NCBI GenBank assembly: GCA_027315365.1
Contig: DAHUYF010000123.1
Coordinates: 1-64,000 of the forward strand
Direction: 5' to 3'
Length of the DNA stretch: 64,000 nucleotides
Source of the DNA: Rhodospirillales bacterium
Lineage (GTDB): Bacteria > Pseudomonadota > Alphaproteobacteria > ATCC43930 > CGMCC-115725
Below the pieces are notes generated by a model. The model did no database searches. It was not told where the DNA came from and worked only from the letters and a program-made list of their open reading frames with translations. The translations under genes and the position numbers were made by a program. The stretch's first letter is position 1. Every line of letters begins with the position of its first letter. Of this stretch, positions 17,644 to 27,803 are shown piece after piece.

Positions 17644-18162
17644 ATGCTGACGATCCCGCTCGATCGCGTGATGGAGTTGCTCGACAAGGCCGCCGATGTC
17701 GAGGTTCCGGTGCTTCCGGTCGTCGAGGACGAAACCGAGGACGCCGCCATCATGGATATCGACGCGCTCGATGATATCCTCGCCGAGGATCCCGCCTATC
17801 AGGCGCTGATCGCGGCGCTGGAAGGCTTGAGCCCGCAAGAACTCCGCGAGCTGCTGGCACTCAGCCTCCTGGCCAGAAGCGATGGCGGCAGCGAGGTATG
17901 GCAGCCGATGATCGAGCAGGCCCACGCCGTTCCCGAGGACGACAGGCTCGACATCCTGCTCAGCACGCTCCTGCTCACCGACGACATCGAGCAGGCGCTG
18001 GAGCGCCTCGGTTATGCCGAGGAAGAGAGCGAGGACGAAACGGATGAAGATGAGGAAGAAGAGGAGGAGGTCGCGGACCAGGACGAGACGGCAGAGGAAG
18101 CCCAGGACGAAGACGAGGAGGAGGAAGAAGAGGCGGAGAGCCGGGAGAAAACCGCCGATTAG
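17644..18162 (+). CDS. DUF3775 family protein with very acidic tail
   Basis: This is a 172-residue protein. The N-terminal 110 residues (MLTIPLDRVMELLDKA through LALSLLARSDG and DDIEQALERLG) match the alphaproteobacterial DUF3775 family of unknown function. Residues from about 125 on are a Glu/Asp run. The ATG at 17644 has CAGGAGG 7 bp upstream, which decides against upstream in-frame starts. It is divergent from polX and downstream of an FNR-type site. The acidic tail suggests binding to a basic partner, but this is speculation. Confidence 0.82.
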   Translation: MLTIPLDRVMELLDKAADVEVPVLPVVEDETEDAAIMDIDALDDILAEDPAYQALIAALEGLSPQELRELLALSLLARSDGGSEVWQPMIEQAHAVPEDDRLDILLSTLLLTDDIEQALERLGYAEEESEDETDEDEEEEEEVADQDETAEEAQDEDEEEEEEAESREKTAD

Positions 18163-18284
18163 GACGCGCCGAGAGGCACTTGCGACAGCGCGCGAGACCG
18201 TTGCCCCCTCACCATCCTGCTCCGCGGGACGACGCGAGCGCTCCGGCGTGGCGCGGGTGAGCCGCGCGCCGGGATGCCGTGGCG

Positions 18285-19100
18285 TTAGCCCAGCAGCAGC
18301 AGATCGCAGCTGGTCTCGGCGATGAGGGCGCGCAACTCGGCCGCTTCGAGCCCGGCGGTGCCGATCGCGACCAGATCCGGATTCAAGCGCTGGATGTGGC
18401 GCCGAACATCCGGCCAGTCCTTCACGGTCAGGAGCCTGGCCATGGCGAAGTCCTTCGCCGCGAGTTGGTGCGCCAGCTCGGGCGCGGGCTCGTCGTCGCC
18501 AAAATAGAGGATGACGACTTCGTCCCGGGGCCCAACGACGGCGCGCGCGGCGCCCAGGACTCCCGCGTGATTCGCGCCGGCCGCCAACACGATAACGGCG
18601 CGGCGCTGTCGCTCCGCCGGGGCAGTACGCCGCAACAGCACCCTGCGGCCGAGCGCGGCAGCCACATCCTCCCACGGCGATCGCAGCCGCCAGGAGCCCG
18701 AGAGCGGGCGGCCGCCCGCCTCGATCACCAGCATGTCGCCCTCCTCGACGGCAGCCGAGGCCGCGCCCGGCACGTCGCGCAGTTCGGCGAAGGACCAGTT
18801 CAGCCCCGCTGCCGCCGCCGCCGTTGCCAGGGCACGCCGCATACGCGCGGCAAGCGCCGACAGCAGCGCCTCCAGATCTTCGCTGCCGAGCGTCTCGGAG
18901 TATTCCGGCGAGGAGAGGCTGAGCGTGCGCGCGAAGGGCAGGCCAGCGAGACGCAGCAGGTTATCGTCCTTGAGAAAGACGCCGTGCAGCGGAATCTGCC
19001 AGCGCACCGCCAGCGCCGCCGCCTCGCGCAGCGCCTGCTCGATCTCACCCTGCGCATCGCAGGCGATGACGATGCGCTTGATCTCGGGCTCAGTCATCAT
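18285..19100 (-). CDS. Universal stress protein-like protein
   Basis: This is a 271-residue protein. The N-terminal part (IKRIVIACDAQGEIEQALREAAALAVRW) has the UspA beta-alpha start. The second half has VIVLAAGANHAG and a LNPDLVAIGTAGLEAAEL segment. The usual UspA ATP-binding loop GxxGxG(S/T) is not clear, so it may be a divergent or non-nucleotide-binding member. The start (ATGATG at 19100) overlaps the end of the Lon-like protease gene, giving tight coupling. It may serve as an adaptor or partner of that protease. Confidence 0.78.
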   Translation of the reverse strand: MMTEPEIKRIVIACDAQGEIEQALREAAALAVRWQIPLHGVFLKDDNLLRLAGLPFARTLSLSSPEYSETLGSEDLEALLSALAARMRRALATAAAAAGLNWSFAELRDVPGAASAAVEEGDMLVIEAGGRPLSGSWRLRSPWEDVAAALGRRVLLRRTAPAERQRRAVIVLAAGANHAGVLGAARAVVGPRDEVVILYFGDDEPAPELAHQLAAKDFAMARLLTVKDWPDVRRHIQRLNPDLVAIGTAGLEAAELRALIAETSCDLLLLG

Positions 19101-21600
19101 CGTCACCTGCTGAGCGGCGGCGCGGCCTGGCCGCTCGCGGCAACGCAACCGCCACGGCCCGCTGTGCGAAGGCAGCGAGACGCGCCGAGATCCGGCGGTT
19201 GAGCGTCCCCTCGGGATATCCGCCCGCCGCCTGGAGAACGCCGGCGGGCAGTCCCGTCAGCAGCCCGATCCCTTGGTCGATCGTCTCGACGGGAACGACG
19301 GAGAACCGCCCTGCCGCCGCGGCCTCGACAACGTCGTGCCGCAGCATCAGGTGCTGAACGTTCGAGACCGGGATGAGGACGCCCTGCTCGCCGGTGAGGC
19401 CGCGCCGCTGGCAAACGTCGAAGAAGCCCTCGATCTTCTCGTTGACGCCGCCGATCGCCTGGATCTGCCCATGCTGGTCGACGGAACCAGTCACCGCGAA
19501 AGACTGTCGAATCGGCGCATCCGCCAGCGCCGAGAGCAGCGCGAAGAGCTCTGCCGCCGAGGCGCTGTCGCCCTCGACTCCGCCATAGGATTGCTCGAAA
19601 ACCAGGCTGGCGGTGAGCGACAGCGGCCCGTTGCGACCGAAGCGGCCGCCGAGGAAGCCGGACAGGATAAGAACGCCTTTCGAATGGATCGGCCCCCCCA
19701 GCGCGACCTCGCGCTCGATATCGATGACTTCCCCCTTGCCCATCCGGATTTGCGCGGTGATCCGGCTGGGATGGCCGAAGCTGGCGCCGCCGAGCGAGAT
19801 GACGGATAGTCCATTGACCTGACCGATGCGCTCGCCGGCGGTCTCGATGCGCAGCGTGTCGCGCCCGATCTCCTCCTGAAAGCGGCGAAAGATGCGGTCG
19901 GTGCGACCACGCCGCGCCGTGATCGCTGCCTCGATCTCGCCGCCGCCGATCACCGTCTTGCCCGCCTTCTCGGCGAAGTGGTCAGCCTCGTGCAGCAGGT
20001 CGATGGGGCTCTGGATCTGGGCGGTGAGCTTGGCCGCGTCGCCGCTCCGCCGCGCCGATTCCTCGATGACGCGGGCCATCGCGGCGCGGTCCATCGGGCG
20101 CAGCTTTTCCCGCCGTGCCGCCGAAGCGATGAGCCGGGCATAGAGGACCGTGGACTCGGGCGAGCGGTCGATGCGGTCGTCGAAATCGGCGGCGATCTTG
20201 AACAGCGCCGGAAAATCGGGGTCGATCTCGGCCAGCAGGTAGTAGAGGATCGGCGAACCGATCAGCACTACCTTGACCTCGAGCGGGATCGGCTCGGGAT
20301 CGAGCGAGACCGTGCTCTGCAGGCTCAGCAGCTGCTCGAGCGAGACGGTACGGATCTCGCCCGCCCGCAATACGCGCTTCAGCGTGTCCCAGCCGAAATT
20401 CGCCGCCAGCAGCCGCTGCGCGTCGAGCACGAGATAGCCGCCATTCGCACGATGGAGAGCGCCGGGGACGATAAGGTTGAAATCGGTGACGAGAGCGCCG
20501 AAGCGGGCGAGGTGCTCGATCCGGCCGACCAGGTTCTGATGCGTCGGGTGGTCTTCATAGACCACCGGCGCGCCGGTTCGACCGCTGCTGTCGACGAGCA
20601 CGTTGACCTGATAGCGGCGGAAGGAGGGCATCGCCGCCTCCCTTCCATCGGCCTCACCGGGTTCCTGGCGCTGCGCCAGGAATTCCTCGGCATGCTCGAG
20701 AATATCGTGCTCGACCGCCCCGAGATAGGCGACCACTTCGGCGAGATCGGCAAAGGCCTTGCGCACCTCCTGAAGCAGGTGCTGGACCACCACCGCCGTG
20801 GTATCCCGGCCGAGCTGGCGCACGGCGTCACGATGCTCGCGCTCCCAGTCGGGCACCTTGCGCATGATCGCCTCGAGCTCGGCCTGCAGCGTCTCGATGT
20901 CGTTCCTGATGCGATCGCGGTCCTCGGCCGCCAGCCGCTGAAAGACGTCCGGGGGGATGACCTCGCCGTTGCGGACCGGCGCCAGCGCCAGCCCCATGGG
21001 CGTCCGCATGAGGGCGATGCTCTTCTGCTCCGCCTTGCGCTGCAGCGCGCCGAAGGCTTCCTCGCTGCGGTGCTTGAACTGCTGGTCGATGACCTCGCGC
21101 CGCGTGCGATAATCCTCGCGCTCGAAGGCGGCGGGGAGCGCCAGGCGCAACTCAGCGACGAGACGCGCCATCGCATCGCGCAGCGCCGCGGCCCGGCCGG
21201 TGGGGAGCATCAGCCGCTTCGGCCGATGGGGATCGGCGAAATTGTTGACGTAGCACCAATCCGCTGGCCTCGGCGCGGTCGCCGCCTCAGCCTGCAGCAC
21301 CTGCTCGATCAACGTGTGCTTGCCGGCGCCTGGCGGGCCGAAGGCAAAGACGTTGAAACCTGGCCGGCGGATGCCGATGCCGGTGCGGATCGCCTCGACC
21401 GCACGCTCCTGGCCGACGAGGCCCGGCAGCTCCGGCAGCTCGGCGGAGGTAACGAAGCCGAGCGCCTCGATCTCGCAGGTCTTGCGCAGCTGCCCGCCGG
21501 GGAGGGCACGGCCGGAGGCCGGAGGCGCCGGCGCCGCGGACGATCCCGCCTCGACCAGGGCCGACTTTTCGAGCCGGGCAGGCGTCAGGTCATCGCTCAC
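19090..21600 (-). CDS. Lon-family ATP-dependent protease (LonB/YcbZ-like)
   Basis: This is an 836-residue protein with a GTG start preceded by GGGAGG. An AAA+ region has Walker A GPPGAGKHT (about residues 89-97) and a long helical insertion, followed by a C-terminal S16 protease domain. The catalytic Ser is S679 in EGDSASAAE and the Lys is K722 in GGVNEKIEGF. This architecture is that of the Lon-like proteins of the YcbZ/putative ATP-dependent protease group, distinct from housekeeping LonA. An FNR-type site lies 90 bp upstream. It is the first gene of a two-gene operon with the universal stress protein. Confidence 0.9.
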   Translation of the reverse strand: MSDDLTPARLEKSALVEAGSSAAPAPPASGRALPGGQLRKTCEIEALGFVTSAELPELPGLVGQERAVEAIRTGIGIRRPGFNVFAFGPPGAGKHTLIEQVLQAEAATAPRPADWCYVNNFADPHRPKRLMLPTGRAAALRDAMARLVAELRLALPAAFEREDYRTRREVIDQQFKHRSEEAFGALQRKAEQKSIALMRTPMGLALAPVRNGEVIPPDVFQRLAAEDRDRIRNDIETLQAELEAIMRKVPDWEREHRDAVRQLGRDTTAVVVQHLLQEVRKAFADLAEVVAYLGAVEHDILEHAEEFLAQRQEPGEADGREAAMPSFRRYQVNVLVDSSGRTGAPVVYEDHPTHQNLVGRIEHLARFGALVTDFNLIVPGALHRANGGYLVLDAQRLLAANFGWDTLKRVLRAGEIRTVSLEQLLSLQSTVSLDPEPIPLEVKVVLIGSPILYYLLAEIDPDFPALFKIAADFDDRIDRSPESTVLYARLIASAARREKLRPMDRAAMARVIEESARRSGDAAKLTAQIQSPIDLLHEADHFAEKAGKTVIGGGEIEAAITARRGRTDRIFRRFQEEIGRDTLRIETAGERIGQVNGLSVISLGGASFGHPSRITAQIRMGKGEVIDIEREVALGGPIHSKGVLILSGFLGGRFGRNGPLSLTASLVFEQSYGGVEGDSASAAELFALLSALADAPIRQSFAVTGSVDQHGQIQAIGGVNEKIEGFFDVCQRRGLTGEQGVLIPVSNVQHLMLRHDVVEAAAAGRFSVVPVETIDQGIGLLTGLPAGVLQAAGGYPEGTLNRRISARLAAFAQRAVAVALPRAARPRRRSAGDDDD

Positions 21601-21682
21601 GCGCCGATCCTCCCTTCAGCTGGATTGCCCCTGTCTATCGCCCGGCGCCGCATCCGGCCTTGAGGCAGATCAACGCCTTCGC

Positions 21683-21696
21683 TTGATCCAGGTCAA
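21683..21696. promoter_or_regulatory. FNR/FixK-type site TTGATCCAGGTCAA
   Basis: Perfect palindrome between the Lon-like gene (start 21600, 90 bp away) and the TauE/SafE gene (start 21735, 46 bp away). Its position suits activation of the Lon operon. For the rightward gene a site at -41.5 would put the transcript start about 4 bp before the ATG. Confidence 0.8.
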
Positions 21697-21734
21697 AGCC
21701 ATCCGCCACGGCGGCGGGCTATGACCACGCGATC

Positions 21735-22496
21735 ATGGGCTTGCCGCATCTCGATCATCCCGGCTTGGCCGCGCTCTGCGGCTCAGGCGACCCGGTTGCG
21801 CTGCCGGCGATCGCGCTCGGTCTTTTCGGCGCCGCCCTGGTCGGTGGCTTTGCCCATTGCGCGCCGATGTGCGGCCCTTTCGTGCTGATGCAGGTCGCCG
21901 ATCAGCAGCAGGGGCGCCCCATGCTGGGGCGACTCGCGCGGGGCGCGCTGCCTTACTATCAGCTCGGTCGGCTGACCACCTATGTCGCCCTCGGCGCGCT
22001 TGCCGGAGGGCTGGGCGCATCCTTCGCCGCGCTGGCGCCGTTCCATTGGGCGGCAGCGGCGCTGTTGGGCCTCGCCGCGCTATCCTTCCTGTTGCGGGGA
22101 CTGGGAGGCGCACGCCACCTCCTGCGGCTGCCACGCTCGGGCATGCTGGAGGCGTCGCTCGCCGGGATCTTCGCGAGGCTGGCCGGGCCGCTGCTGCGGC
22201 GGCGCGGCACCGGCGGGGGGGCCGCAGGCTATCCCCTCGGCCTGGTGCTGGGCCTGCTGCCTTGCGGCTTCCTTTACGCGGCGCTCCTGGCCGCCGCCGC
22301 CACCGGCAGCCTGCTTGCCGGCGCTTTGGCCATGACCGCCTTCGCGCTCGGCACGGTGCCGGCGCTGGCCGTGGTCGGCGTGCTGGGGACGGCCCTGCTC
22401 CGGCGATGGCGCGCCGCCGCCGAAACCGTCGCCGCCGGCGTCTTCCTGCTCAATGCGGCGACCCTGACGACGCTCGCCCTGCGGCTCGCCCACTGA
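21735..22496 (+). CDS. TauE/SafE (DsbD_2-type) membrane protein linked to cbb3 oxidase
   Basis: This is a 253-residue protein with about six transmembrane helices. It has a [16 protein letters not shown] motif in helix 1-2 and [12 protein letters not shown] in the middle, as in the COG2836/DsbD_2 proteins. The paired Cys motifs suggest metal or thiol handling. Homologues are common in cbb3-oxidase clusters, where a role in copper delivery or cytochrome maturation has been proposed. It precedes ccoN in the same direction, but ccoN has its own FNR-type site between them. Confidence 0.85.
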   Translation: MGLPHLDHPGLAALCGSGDPVALPAIALGLFGAALVGGFAHCAPMCGPFVLMQVADQQQGRPMLGRLARGALPYYQLGRLTTYVALGALAGGLGASFAALAPFHWAAAALLGLAALSFLLRGLGGARHLLRLPRSGMLEASLAGIFARLAGPLLRRRGTGGGAAGYPLGLVLGLLPCGFLYAALLAAAATGSLLAGALAMTAFALGTVPALAVVGVLGTALLRRWRAAAETVAAGVFLLNAATLTTLALRLAH

Positions 22497-22509
22497 ACCG
22501 CCGGGGTCA

Positions 22510-22523
22510 TTGACCTGGATCAA
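22510..22523 (+). promoter_or_regulatory. FNR/FixK-type site TTGACCTGGATCAA upstream of ccoN
   Basis: Perfect palindrome centred 84 bp upstream of the ccoN start. FNR, FixK or Anr control of ccoN from such a site is established in many proteobacteria, so this copy anchors the reading of all other copies in the window. Confidence 0.9.
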
Positions 22524-22599
22524 GGCGGCAGCGGGCGCGGTGCTGTCAACTGCCGGCCCATATGGGTCTTTGGACCCGCGGATGGCTGCGAGGGAAGCG

Positions 22600-24072
22600 A
22601 TGGCTGTTGCGGTAACGACAAAGGATACGGCGCTGCCGGCCGAGCGCTACAATGAGGACGTCGTCAGGGCTTTTGTCATCGCCACCGTCTTCTGGGGTCT
22701 TGCCGCCTTCGCGGTCGGCGTCTTTATCGCCTTCCAGCTCACCTTCCCCGTCCTCAATCTCGGCCTCGAATGGACCAGCTTCGGCCGGCTGCGACCGCTG
22801 CACACCTCGGCGGCGATCTTCGCCTTCGGCGGCAACGCGCTGCTGGGGACGTCCTTTTATGTCGTCCAGCGCACCTGCCGCGCGACGCTGTGGGGCGGCC
22901 GCCCGCTGGCGTGGTTCATCTTCTGGGGCTATCAGTTCTTCATCGTCATGGCGGCGGTGGGATATCTCGAAGGCGTCACCAAGAGCCGCGAATACGCCGA
23001 GCCGGAATGGTTCAACGACATCTGGCTGACCATCGTCTGGGTCGCCTATCTCGGCGTCTTCCTCGGCACCGTGCTAAAGCGCCGCGAGCCGCACATCTAT
23101 GTCGCGAACTGGTTCTATCTCGCCTTCATCGTCACCATCGCCGTGCTGCACATCGTCAACAACCTGACCGTGCCTGTCTCGGTGTTCGGCGCCAAGAGCT
23201 ATTCGCTGTTCTCGGGCGTGCAGGACGCGCTCATCCAGTGGTGGTACGGGCATAACGCAGTGGGATTCTTCCTCACCGCCGGCTTTCTCGGAATGATGTA
23301 TTATTTCATCCCGAAGCAGGCCGACCGGCCGATCTATTCCTACCGCCTCTCGGTCGTGCATTTCTGGGCGCTCATCTTCCTCTACATCTGGGCCGGCCCG
23401 CATCATCTCCACTACACCGCCCTTCCCGACTGGGCGCAGACGCTGGGCATGGTCTTCTCGGTCATGCTGTGGATGCCGTCCTGGGGCGGCATGATCAACG
23501 GCCTGATGACGCTATCCGGCGCCTGGGACAAGCTGCGCACCGATCCCGGCCTGCGCTTCTCGGTAACCGCCGTCGCCTTCTACGGCATGTCGACCTTCGA
23601 GGGGCCGATGATGTCGATCAAGCAGGTGAACGGCCTCAGCCACTACACCAACTGGACCATCGGCCACGTGCATTCTGGCGCGCTCGGCTGGGTCGCCTTC
23701 ATCACCTTCGGCGCGCTCTATTATCTCGTGCCGGCGCTATGGCACCGCCGCGGGCTCTATTCCACCCGCCTCGCTTCCTACCACTACTGGATCGCGACGC
23801 TTGGCATCCTCTTCTACATCGTCTCGATGTGGGTCGCCGGCATCATGCAGGGGCTGATGTGGCGCGCCTATGATCAGTACGGCTTCCTGCAATATTCCTT
23901 CGCCGAGGTGGTCGCCCGGATGCATCCGTTCTACCTCATGCGCGCGCTGGGTGGCGTCCTCTTTCTCCTTGGCGCGGTGATCATGGCCTACAATCTCTGG
24001 CGCACCGCGCGCGGCGAGCTCAGCGCCGATCTGCCGGCACGCGTCGGCCTTGCGACGCAGCCGGCGGAGTGA
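22600..24072 (+). CDS. ccoN: cbb3-type cytochrome c oxidase subunit I
   Basis: This is the 490-residue catalytic heme-copper subunit of the high-affinity oxidase, with 12 helices. Motifs seen include [17 protein letters not shown] (heme b ligand), [10 protein letters not shown] (CuB His), GPHHLHYT (CuB His pair) and [14 protein letters not shown] (heme ligands). The ATG at 22600 has AGGGAA just upstream; an ATG at 22582 is possible. It is the first gene of the ccoNOQP operon and reduces O2 to water while pumping protons at low oxygen. Confidence 0.97.
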   Translation: MAVAVTTKDTALPAERYNEDVVRAFVIATVFWGLAAFAVGVFIAFQLTFPVLNLGLEWTSFGRLRPLHTSAAIFAFGGNALLGTSFYVVQRTCRATLWGGRPLAWFIFWGYQFFIVMAAVGYLEGVTKSREYAEPEWFNDIWLTIVWVAYLGVFLGTVLKRREPHIYVANWFYLAFIVTIAVLHIVNNLTVPVSVFGAKSYSLFSGVQDALIQWWYGHNAVGFFLTAGFLGMMYYFIPKQADRPIYSYRLSVVHFWALIFLYIWAGPHHLHYTALPDWAQTLGMVFSVMLWMPSWGGMINGLMTLSGAWDKLRTDPGLRFSVTAVAFYGMSTFEGPMMSIKQVNGLSHYTNWTIGHVHSGALGWVAFITFGALYYLVPALWHRRGLYSTRLASYHYWIATLGILFYIVSMWVAGIMQGLMWRAYDQYGFLQYSFAEVVARMHPFYLMRALGGVLFLLGAVIMAYNLWRTARGELSADLPARVGLATQPAE

Positions 24073-24082
24073 GGGCAAGGCC

Positions 24083-24808
24083 ATGCGCTCATTGCAGGAA
24101 TTCATCGAGCAGAACGCGGTCATGCTGTTGATCGCGACGCTGATCACGATATCGATCGGCGGCATCGTCGAAATCGTCCCTCTCTTCACCATCGAGACGA
24201 CGATCGAGCGCGTCCACGGCGTGCGCCCATATTCGCCGCTCGAGCTCGCCGGCCGCGACATCTACGTGCGCGAAGGCTGCTATCTCTGCCACAGCCAGCA
24301 GATCCGTCCGTTCCGCGACGAGGTTGAGCGCTATGGTCATTACAGCCTGGCGGCCGAGAGCATGTACGATCATCCCTTCCAATGGGGCTCGGAGCGAACC
24401 GGACCCGATCTGGCGCGCGTCGGCGGCAAGTACTCGAATGACTGGCACGTGGCGCATCTCAACAATCCGCGCGATGTGGTGCCGGAATCCGTGATGCCGC
24501 CCTACGCCTTTCTCGGCACGCGGCCGCTCGATCTCGACCAGCTCGCCGCCCATATGCGCACCAATCGCATCGTCGGCGTGCCCTATACCGACGACATGAT
24601 CGCCAACGCCAAGGCCGATGCCCTCGCCCAGGTCGATCCGGCGGCCGACACCGCCGGCCTGCTGCGGCGCTATCCCGGGGCGGCCACCGGCGGGGTCGGC
24701 GGCAGGCCCGACGAGGTCACCGAGCGCGACGCGCTCATCGCCTATCTTCAGGTGCTGGGGACGATGGTCAAGTTCCGCGACATCGATCCCGACGATCTCC
24801 GGCAATAA
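24083..24808 (+). CDS. ccoO: cbb3-type cytochrome c oxidase subunit II
   Basis: This is a 241-residue mono-heme cytochrome c subunit. One N-terminal membrane anchor (about residues 13-33) is followed by the heme motif CYLCH (about residue 67) and a Met ligand in SVMPPYAF. It passes electrons from CcoP to CcoN. It starts 10 bp after ccoN. Confidence 0.97.
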   Translation: MRSLQEFIEQNAVMLLIATLITISIGGIVEIVPLFTIETTIERVHGVRPYSPLELAGRDIYVREGCYLCHSQQIRPFRDEVERYGHYSLAAESMYDHPFQWGSERTGPDLARVGGKYSNDWHVAHLNNPRDVVPESVMPPYAFLGTRPLDLDQLAAHMRTNRIVGVPYTDDMIANAKADALAQVDPAADTAGLLRRYPGAATGGVGGRPDEVTERDALIAYLQVLGTMVKFRDIDPDDLRQ

Positions 24809-24817
24809 GGGGACGCG

Positions 24818-24970
24818 ATGGACTGGCTGCATTTCGTCGATCGGCTGCACGCGCCGCTGTCGGTGCTGATGCTGGTGATCTTCTGCGCGATCGTCGCCTG
24901 GGCCTATGCGCCGCGGCGGCGCAAGGACATGGATGAAAGCGCGCGCATCCCGCTGCGCGACGACGGTTGA
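24818..24970 (+). CDS. ccoQ: cbb3-type oxidase subunit CcoQ
   Basis: This is a 50-residue single-helix protein. The membrane segment is about residues 13-31 (LSVLMLVIFCAIVAWAYA), followed by the basic PRRRKDMDE motif, the standard CcoQ layout. It stabilises the oxidase complex. It lies between ccoO and ccoP with 9-bp gaps on both sides. Confidence 0.92.
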   Translation: MDWLHFVDRLHAPLSVLMLVIFCAIVAWAYAPRRRKDMDESARIPLRDDG

Positions 24971-24979
24971 GGAGCGGCC

Positions 24980-25849
24980 ATGCCGACCAAGCGAGAAAAG
25001 GACGCCGTTACCGGGCGCGAGACCACCGGCCATGAATGGGACGGCATCCGCGAGCTGGACACCCCGTTGCCGAAATGGTGGCTCTACGTCTTCTATGCCT
25101 GCATCGCGTTCGCGGTCGTCTATTCCGTACTCTATCCGTCGATCCCGCTGATCTCGACGCACACGCGCGGCATCCTTGGCTATACCAATCGCGATGCGCT
25201 GACGCGCAGCACCGCCGAGGCCGCGACGCAGCAGGCGAAATTCCGCGACCGTGTCCGCGACGCCTCGCTCGAGGACATTCGCAAGGACCCGGATCTTCTC
25301 GCCTTCGCCGAGACCGGCGGCCGCTCGGCCTTCAACGAGAATTGCGCTCCCTGCCACCGCACCGGCGGCGCCGGCGCCAAGGGCTATCCCAACCTCGCCG
25401 ATGACGATTGGCTGTGGGGCGGTACGCTTGCCGCGATCCATCAGACGATCGCGCATGGCATCCGCAATGCCGACCCGGATTCGCGCCAATCGCAGATGCC
25501 GCGCTTCGGCGCCGACGGCCTGTTGACTCCTCCCCAGATCAGCGACGTCGCGGATTATGTGATGTCGCTGTCGCATCAGCCGGCACCGGCGGACGCGGCG
25601 CGGCGCGGCAGCAAGATCTTCGCCGAGAACTGCGCGCCCTGCCATGGCGAGCACGGCACTGGCAACCAGGAACTCGGCGCCAAGAACCTCACCGACGGCA
25701 TCTGGCTCTATGGCGGCGACAAGGCGACGCTGGTCGAGACGCTCACCTATGCGCGCAACAGCAGCATGCCTTCCTGGAGCGCGCGGCTCGATCCCACGAC
25801 GATCAAGATGCTCGCCATCTACGTCCATTCCCTGGGCGGCGGCCAGTAG
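24980..25849 (+). CDS. ccoP: cbb3-type cytochrome c oxidase subunit III (di-heme)
   Basis: This is a 289-residue subunit with an N-terminal EWDGIRELDTPLPKWW motif, one membrane anchor (about residues 33-53), and two cytochrome c domains, each with a CAPCH motif (about residues 124 and 219). It takes electrons from soluble or membrane cytochromes and passes them to CcoO. Length and order are typical. Confidence 0.97.
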   Translation: MPTKREKDAVTGRETTGHEWDGIRELDTPLPKWWLYVFYACIAFAVVYSVLYPSIPLISTHTRGILGYTNRDALTRSTAEAATQQAKFRDRVRDASLEDIRKDPDLLAFAETGGRSAFNENCAPCHRTGGAGAKGYPNLADDDWLWGGTLAAIHQTIAHGIRNADPDSRQSQMPRFGADGLLTPPQISDVADYVMSLSHQPAPADAARRGSKIFAENCAPCHGEHGTGNQELGAKNLTDGIWLYGGDKATLVETLTYARNSSMPSWSARLDPTTIKMLAIYVHSLGGGQ

Positions 25850-25866
25850 CAGTATCGGATACGGTC

Positions 25867-27324
25867 ATGGCAACGGCGGCGGTTCGCGCGCGCGAGGAGG
25901 AAGAGAAGGACGACATCCCGTTCTTCGCGCCGCATGAGAAGGTCTATCCCCGCTCGGTCAAGGGACCGCTCCGCCGCCTCAAATGGGCGGTGCTGATCGC
26001 CTGCCTCGCGCTCTACTATGTCGGGCCATGGCTGCGCTGGGACCGCGGGCCCAACCATCCCGATCAGGCGCTGCTCATCGACATGCCCGGTCGGCGCGCC
26101 TATTTCTTCAATATCGAGATCTGGCCGCAGGAGCTCTACTATCTCGCGGGGCTGCTGATCATCGGCGCGGTGGCGCTCTTCCTCGTCACCAGCCTCTTCG
26201 GCCGGGTGTGGTGCGGCTATACCTGCCCGCAGACGGTCTGGACCGACATCTTCCTCTGGGCCGAGCGCCTGATCGAAGGCGACCGGGCGCAGCGCATCCG
26301 CCTCGACCAGCAGCCGCTGTCGCTCGCCAAGGCAGCGCGCAAATCCGCCAAGCACGCGGCATGGCTGGCCATCGCGCTGGCCACGGGCGGGGCGTGGGTG
26401 ATGTATTTCAACGATGCTCCGACGCTGCTGCGCGATCTCGTAACGCTGCAGGCGAGCCTGGCGCAGGTTTTTTTCATCGGCCTTTTCACCGCCACCACCT
26501 ATCTTCTGGCCGGCTGGGCGCGCGAGCAGGTCTGCACCTATATGTGTCCGTGGCCCCGCATCCAGGCCGCGATGATCGACGAGGAGACTTTCGCCGTCAC
26601 CTATCGCGACTGGCGCGGCGAACCCCGCGGCAAGCACCGCAAGGGCGACAGCTGGGGGGGACGCGGCGATTGCGTCGACTGCCGCGCCTGCATCGCCGTC
26701 TGTCCCACCGGCATCGACATCCGCGACGGGCTGCAGCTCGAATGCATCGGCTGCGGGCTGTGCATCGACGCCTGCAACGAGATCATGGATCGGGTCGGGC
26801 GGCCGAAGGGCCTCATCGCCTTCGACACCTACGCCAACCGTGCAGCGTCGCTCGTCGGCAAAGCGCCGCACCGCCGCTTTCTGCGGCCGCGTACGGCGGT
26901 CTATGTCGCGGTGCTGCTGCTCATCTCGACGCTGATCGGCGTTTCCCTGGCCGAGCGTTCGGGCCTCGAAGTGAGCGTGCTGGCGGACCGCAACCCGCTC
27001 TTCGTTCGGCTTTCCGACGGTTCGATCCGCGACGGCTACACGCTCAAGATCGAAAACGAGCGCGCCGAGGCGGCGGTTTATTCCGTGATCGTGACCGGCC
27101 TCGGTCGCGCGCTGATCCACGTCGCGGAGACCGAAGGGCCGCCCGTGCCGGCTGAGGACGGCGTCACGCTGGCGGTCAGAGGCGACAGCATCGGCACCTT
27201 TCGCGTCTATGTACAGGCGGCGAAGGTCGGCGGACCCGAGACCCCCTTCACTTTCATGGTGAGGAATGCCGCGACCGGGGAGACTGCGCATTACGACGCG
27301 ACCTTCCGCGGACCGGAGCATTGA
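25867..27324 (+). CDS. ccoG: Cytochrome c oxidase accessory protein CcoG (FixG)
   Basis: This is a 485-residue membrane protein with several helices. It has a WCGYTCPQTVW motif (near residue 115) and two 4Fe-4S clusters (CVDCRACIAVCPTGI and CIGCGLCIDACNEIMD). A C-terminal periplasmic immunoglobulin-like domain follows. CcoG is a cupric reductase that supplies Cu(I) for oxidase assembly. It starts 17 bp after ccoP. Confidence 0.95.
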   Translation: MATAAVRAREEEEKDDIPFFAPHEKVYPRSVKGPLRRLKWAVLIACLALYYVGPWLRWDRGPNHPDQALLIDMPGRRAYFFNIEIWPQELYYLAGLLIIGAVALFLVTSLFGRVWCGYTCPQTVWTDIFLWAERLIEGDRAQRIRLDQQPLSLAKAARKSAKHAAWLAIALATGGAWVMYFNDAPTLLRDLVTLQASLAQVFFIGLFTATTYLLAGWAREQVCTYMCPWPRIQAAMIDEETFAVTYRDWRGEPRGKHRKGDSWGGRGDCVDCRACIAVCPTGIDIRDGLQLECIGCGLCIDACNEIMDRVGRPKGLIAFDTYANRAASLVGKAPHRRFLRPRTAVYVAVLLLISTLIGVSLAERSGLEVSVLADRNPLFVRLSDGSIRDGYTLKIENERAEAAVYSVIVTGLGRALIHVAETEGPPVPAEDGVTLAVRGDSIGTFRVYVQAAKVGGPETPFTFMVRNAATGETAHYDATFRGPEH

Positions 27325-27335
27325 GAGGGCAATCC

Positions 27336-27803
27336 ATGTCCTGCCGCTGGATCCCCTGGGCCTTTGCCGGCTCGCTTGCCATCGTGGTCGTCGTCAACGG
27401 CGCCCTCGCCTATTTCGCCGTCTCCTCCTCCACCGGACTGGTCAACGACCATCCCTTCGAGGCCGGCAACGGCTACAACCGCGTGCTCGATGCTGCCGCG
27501 GCGCAGGACGCGCTGGGCTGGCACGGCGATGTGCGCTTCACCCCCGCCGGGGCCGGCAAAGGCGAGATCACCGCCCGATTTACCGACCGCGACGGCCGGC
27601 CCGTCACCGGTCTTTCGGTCACGGCGCATGTGGTGCGGCCGGTCGAGTCGCTGCCGGCAGCGACGGTCGCGCTTTCCGAGACCGCGGCGGGCCGCTATGC
27701 CGCCGACACGCTGCTGGCCCGGCCGGGCCAGTGGGAAGTTCGCCTCGCCGCGCGCCGCGGCGCCGACCTCTTCGAGATCGCCCAGCGCATCATCGTGCAA
27801 TGA
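27336..27803 (+). CDS. ccoH: FixH/CcoH cbb3 assembly protein
   Basis: This is a 155-residue protein with one N-terminal membrane helix (about residues 7-28) and a periplasmic domain of the FixH type (VNDHPFEAG, QDALGWHGDVRF, WEVRLAA). It is needed for late assembly of the oxidase. The ATG at 27336 has GAGGG upstream. Its stop overlaps the start of ccoI (ATGA). Confidence 0.92.
   Translation: MSCRWIPWAFAGSLAIVVVVNGALAYFAVSSSTGLVNDHPFEAGNGYNRVLDAAAAQDALGWHGDVRFTPAGAGKGEITARFTDRDGRPVTGLSVTAHVVRPVESLPAATVALSETAAGRYAADTLLARPGQWEVRLAARRGADLFEIAQRIIVQ

Noticed and set aside
19978-21663. A 561-residue open frame on the plus strand
   Set aside because: It is antisense to the Lon-like protease, whose active-site motifs are clear; no domain is recognisable in it.
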